Assembly (NCBI GenBank): GCA_022747635.1
Contig: JAKTNV010000014.1
Location: 10,844,110 to 10,908,109 of the forward strand
DNA from: Hetaerina americana
Taxonomy: Eukaryota > Arthropoda > Insecta > Odonata > Calopterygidae
Direction of reading: 5' to 3'
Length of the DNA stretch: 64,000 nucleotides
Positions 60,090-64,000 of this stretch are shown here, in pieces (within the stretch, counting starts at the first letter, position 1; every line of letters starts with the position of its first letter). The position numbers and the translations under genes are program-made. The notes below the pieces were generated by a model, which ran no database searches, was not told where the DNA came from, and saw only the letters and a list, made by a program, of their open reading frames with translations.

Positions 60090-62940
60090 AAGCAAAGATG
60101 ATAAAAAAAATGCTCTAAAATGCCATTTTTTATGAAATATACCGTTAGGCATTTACATTCAAATATAATAGATTGGCATCCGACGGAATCGATCAAGTAG
60201 GAATAAAGTACTGGACGAGGAAGTGTGAGACGGTGTTGGAATCTGAGCTATCGTTATGGAAAAATCAGCAGTCTGAGGTAACATTAAGAAACTTGATTAT
60301 TTTGAAAAGTAAAATAATGACGAGCGATATTATTTTCCAAGAGAAAAGAGACTAGATGGGAAAGTGCAAATTTTTCCTTATTATGGCCAAATGAATTCAG
60401 CATCAATGACTACAACATTAAAAGGAGGAGAAGAAATATCACGTCAATGATTTAAACGTTATAGGAGACTACTACGCAGCTGGTGTAATTAATATAGCTC
60501 ACTAAAAAATAAATAATAAACAACTGGAAAAGACGATTCTCCGAGAGTTGTCATCGGATGAGACGAGTTTTAAAATATCTAAAGAGAACGTTTTGGGAAC
60601 TAGTTCCGCGTGTATCTTCTTCTTATTCGATTAGTTTTTTCGTGTTATTGAGAGCGAAGCCGTAATTTACATCCAGGGACACTGAATTATTATCGTAATT
60701 TTTAGTGAGTTTTAAATTATATGATAGTTTTATTGATCGCAAGATTTTATCAAAATGGGTACTTCCAGAAAGACCACGACAATAGTCTTATGTGAGACCA
60801 GAAAAATACACAGCATGCAGCTAAAATAGGGGAGATGTGTAATGAGAAAGTGTCTATTATTTAAAATAAAAATCCTAATCCGGTGGTGATTTTTGGAAAC
60901 TCCATAGAGCTGTAGGTATTTCTAAAAGTTTTGACTTATGCCTTCCACATTCGAGGTGACAGGTTATCATAATAGAAAAATGAAATAATTGTTACTAAAG
61001 CTATGATAATACGTAAAGTTAATATAAAACATTTGAGAGTTTTCAAACTTATCAACCTGATTTTTCAACCGGTTATTAACCATCCAAAACAAAAGATTAC
61101 GATAAACCTTTTCATTAGTTAATAAGATGGACCAACGCCAGCTGCTTTCGTCTAATGAGGATGTTTTGTTGAATCACTACAGTAAGCATAATATACAATT
61201 TGATGTTTCTTAGTTTAACACGGCGTTGCACTAGTGCACTCAAAGTGTACGTATGTTACACAAAAAATACACATCATGAAGTATACTATAATACATAGAG
61301 TATAGTATAATTTTATAAAATAAGCCATTGCCTAAAATCCAGTTAACGATCCAGAAAACGAGAAAAGAGTTCATGCATGTGGTCGAAGTTTTATCGCTTT
61401 CTGTTGTCATACAGTAGTACTGAAAGGTTGATCTTTCTCATCTTCAATAAAATCAATCGGTTAAAATTTTTTTTTCACATTCGGTTATTTTGATGGCTCT
61501 GTTTACAAATAAAGACCTCTATCTATCTATCTTTATCGCTTGTCATCACCTGGTTGTTGCAGGAGTTACTTATGCCGTACTTTTTGAGTAAAAAGTCCAA
61601 ATGAAAAGCTGGCGAGCGTTGAGGGAAAGAAAATTTGTAATTTGTTTGGGTAAAACTATATAAATTGATCTAACCAAAAGCAGTAGCTTATGCTTCTATG
61701 ATGGACAGTTTCGGCATTGAGGGAAGATAATTGGTGACGAGAAATCCACCATGCGGCAATGAAATTTCTAAATTTTATACTCAATATATACTGCAAATAT
61801 TATCATCATGTAACAATGAAATGCTATATTGTATAGGTATTATATATTGCAAATATTACCTATTATATCACGTCATTAAATATTTGAAGGGACGTTCAAT
61901 TAAAGAGGTGCATAGTATTTTTTGGTTCAAACGTTCTTACAGAGGCAACACCAATTATCTTCACTTCTGACTATGAATTATTTTCCTGGGTATGACGTAA
62001 ATCCGCGAAAACCTTTGGCGACTTCGTTTAATGCGACGAAAAGAAAGAATCAGCGGGGATTAGTTTCATAATTCCACTTCAAAAAGGCGACTGGGGTGTA
62101 AATCATTCGCGAGAGCGAGTAAATACCGTAATTGAGTAACTTGGATGCATCTATCTAGCTAGAAATCCACTTGAATAATCAATGCAAAACTTGGATACTT
62201 AGCAGTAAGGATATGAAAATAAGTATATCGGACGGCGAACTTAAATGCTAAATCCCTCGAGAGTTTTATGGAGAATTTTTTGGCCGGTCCAATTTTGCGA
62301 AAACTAAAAATAAACATAATTCTAACATTCATTTTCCTCCTGTGCCTATGATCACCTTATCGCTATACCAGCATTCGAAATTTTCCCCGGATGTTAGGTA
62401 TTTAGAAGTTTAGGAGAGGATGGCTTTAGGCGCAAAAATGGGACCGAATGGAAAGAAAGGGCTCAGAACTAAGAACGCCATTTTAATAATGCCCAACACC
62501 ATTTTATGTCTTTTAAAAGGTTTGTGAAGATGCGAGACTTGATCTTAGAATGTCATAAAAAATATTTTACTTACATGGCGCAGAACATTGTATAAGAGCT
62601 TAAAAAAATACACGAACAAATAATCTAAAAATTCATTGATGAGATAAATTTTTCTAAACTTTACCTTTACGAAAAGTTTGAATTATTACAACTCTTTTTT
62701 TATTAAATGTTGTGTATAGCGCACAAAGAATATCCTACAGAACATGAAGAGTATTTTTTTACGATTAAAACGAAATAGAATTTTTTAAATCTAAAAGATA
62801 TCCTGCGCATATTGACCATTTGATTGTATTAAACAGTTATAAATCACGATGTAACCTAAAATGTATAATAAATACTTCACAAAACAATTATCGAGAGTTG
62901 ATAAAACTTTCAATTGTTAATAAAACAATCAACTGTTTCA
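60090..62940. other. Unannotated AT-rich DNA
   Basis: No gene is recognised. A small (CTAT)n tract lies at about 61520-61532 after ACAAATAAAGAC, reminiscent of a LINE microsatellite tail but too short to assign. Confidence 0.4.
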
Positions 62941-62952
62941 CGGCCACATACA

Positions 62953-63871
62953 TGGTTCAGATAAAAAGTATCGGGAACATTTCTTCCTGACTTGAATGTA
63001 CGTGCAGCGCGCTCGCACTGCGCAGGCTCAGTGGTGGGGGGATTGACCTTCAACACACGACAAACGCTAATCGCCTGCGGGGGTTCGTTTAGGCTAGATG
63101 GTGTTTTTTAGTGCAGCCCTATCGATTGACTCGGAGCAAGCGCATGATGCAGCGAACGATTGAACAGTGGTGCGCCATTACATTTAGTTATGGACTACGA
63201 AAATCCAATGCGGAGAAGTTGAAAATGATTTTTCAAATGTTCAAGGATAAACACATGTCACAAACTACGGTTTTTAAATAGCACAAGCTCTTCAAAGATG
63301 GTCGAGAGAGTGTAGAGGAAGAGCCCCGCACTGGACGGCCGTCGACGTCTAGAGCCGACGACAACGTACAACGTTTGCATGAAGTGCTGAATTCAGACCG
63401 TCGGCTAAAAGTGCGCATAAAAACAGATCGTATTGACATTGATAAAATGTCGGTGAACACCATTATCACTAAAAATTTGACGATGTGAAAGAACCGTACT
63501 AAACTCGTCGCGAAGGTCTTGACGGACGACCAAAAGCAGAGTCGGGTGTCTGCTTACAAATATCTCCTTCGTAACGCGACACGACGATTCCCCAACCCCC
63601 TTACAGTCCCGACTTGGCACCAGCAGACTATTTTTAATTCCCAAAAGTGAAATCCTCCCTCAAAGGGCACCACCATGGGACCCTAAGTGTCGTCTAAATA
63701 CCGTTGAGGACCTTCCAGAATTCGCATACCAGAGAGCCTTCGAGTCGTAAAAAAACCTCTGGAAAAAGTTTATCGACGCTCAGGGGAAGTACTTTGAAGC
63801 ATTTTGAGGAATTATAAAATTTTCCGAAAAAATTATTTATCCCACACGTCTCGATACCTTTTATACTAAAC
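62953..63871 (+). mobile_element. Mariner element, decayed, with imperfect terminal inverted repeats
   Basis: The left end GGTTCAGATAAAAAGTATCG (62955-62974) is matched imperfectly by the reverse complement of the right end around 63849-63871 (TCTCGATACCTTTTATACT). Most positions of a 24-nt comparison agree. The element is about 920 bp, shorter than a full mariner, and encloses a broken transposase. Confidence 0.8.
63144..63810 (+). pseudogene. Mariner transposase pseudogene
   Basis: The plus strand reads MMQRTIEQWCAITFSYGLRK, MIFQMFKDKHMSQTTVFK, a stop at the usual Trp, HKLFKDGRESVEEEPRTGRP and DNVQRLHEVLNSDRRLKVRI, then KVLTDDQKQSRVSAYKYLL. It jumps over the first catalytic region to PQPPYSPDLAPADYF and FPKVKSSLKGHHHGTLS, followed by frameshifted C-terminal pieces ending near EVL. 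The SPDLAP block contains the third catalytic Asp of the D,D34D triad; the first two Asp-bearing blocks are deleted. Several stops confirm it is inactive. Confidence 0.9.
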
Positions 63872-64000
63872 GTGTATATCTTTATCGTAATTTCATTGGG
63901 CAAGTTTGACGGTTTAAAATGAATAAAAACTAATTGAGAATAAAATTTATTGAAATTACTAAATTATCACCAAGCAATCTCCTCCGCTGGCATGCTTAAA

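Overview
The window is eukaryotic nuclear DNA, most likely from an arthropod and probably an insect. It is AT-rich, has long (TA)n microsatellites and scattered GC-rich islands, contains no operon-like coding, and carries the usual arthropod mix of transposable elements: an RTE-clade LINE, CR1-like LINEs, a Helitron, mariner elements, Penelope-like (PLE) sequence and tRNA-derived SINEs. The species cannot be named from the sequence. The only host protein-coding sequence I can support is one short exon (12959-13115, minus strand) of an ANF-receptor-type extracellular domain, as in natriuretic-peptide-receptor or receptor guanylate cyclase genes. Much of the left third may be intron of that gene.

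Layout. 1-5.2 kb: unannotated AT-rich DNA plus a GC-rich block. 5.3-7.7 kb: a decayed minus-strand CR1-like LINE with a SINE fragment inside it. 7.7-20 kb: mostly unannotated, with the receptor exon, one SINE and two GC-rich islands. 20.2-21.3 kb: a 5'-truncated RTE copy with target-site duplication. 21.3-24.5 kb: a dense cluster of (TA)n tracts, SINE pieces and two long foldbacks. 25.5-27.8 kb: the 3' part of a Helitron whose helicase is split by one stop codon. 27.8-31.2 kb: an apparently intact RTE LINE (991-residue endonuclease/reverse transcriptase). 31.2-31.7 kb: (TA)n, a third foldback, (TA)n and a SINE body. 33.7-34.3 kb: a short Penelope-like insertion with inverted terminal repeats and a 14-bp TSD. 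34.7-35.3, 39.7-40.4, 50.6-51.1 and 63.0-63.9 kb: four mariner relics, all missing the middle of the transposase. 39.0-44.2 kb: several copies of one CR1-like LINE, mostly 3' ends. 52.5-52.9 kb: an old RTE fragment. 56.0-56.2 kb: (TA)n plus a further ribozyme-like motif. The remainder is unannotated.

Most interesting signal. Four foldback or inverted-repeat loci (23.6, 24.0, 31.3 and 33.8-34.2 kb) and one solitary site (56.15 kb) share a hammerhead-ribozyme-like core: a CTGANGA-like segment, one extra nucleotide, a stem II hairpin, a GAAA-like segment, a tiny palindromic stem III (ACGT, AGCT or ACCATGGT in four loci) and then usually C. Short flanking complementarity fits stem I in several copies. 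One locus lies in a Penelope-like insertion still encoding the C-terminal part of the retroelement protein. PLE terminal repeats are known to carry minimal hammerhead motifs. The one-nucleotide insertion before stem II departs from the textbook hammerhead, so catalysis is untested. In three loci the core is followed 15-17 nt later by a GTGAGTG box, and most sites abut (TA)n tracts that are also the 3' tails of a tRNA-derived SINE.
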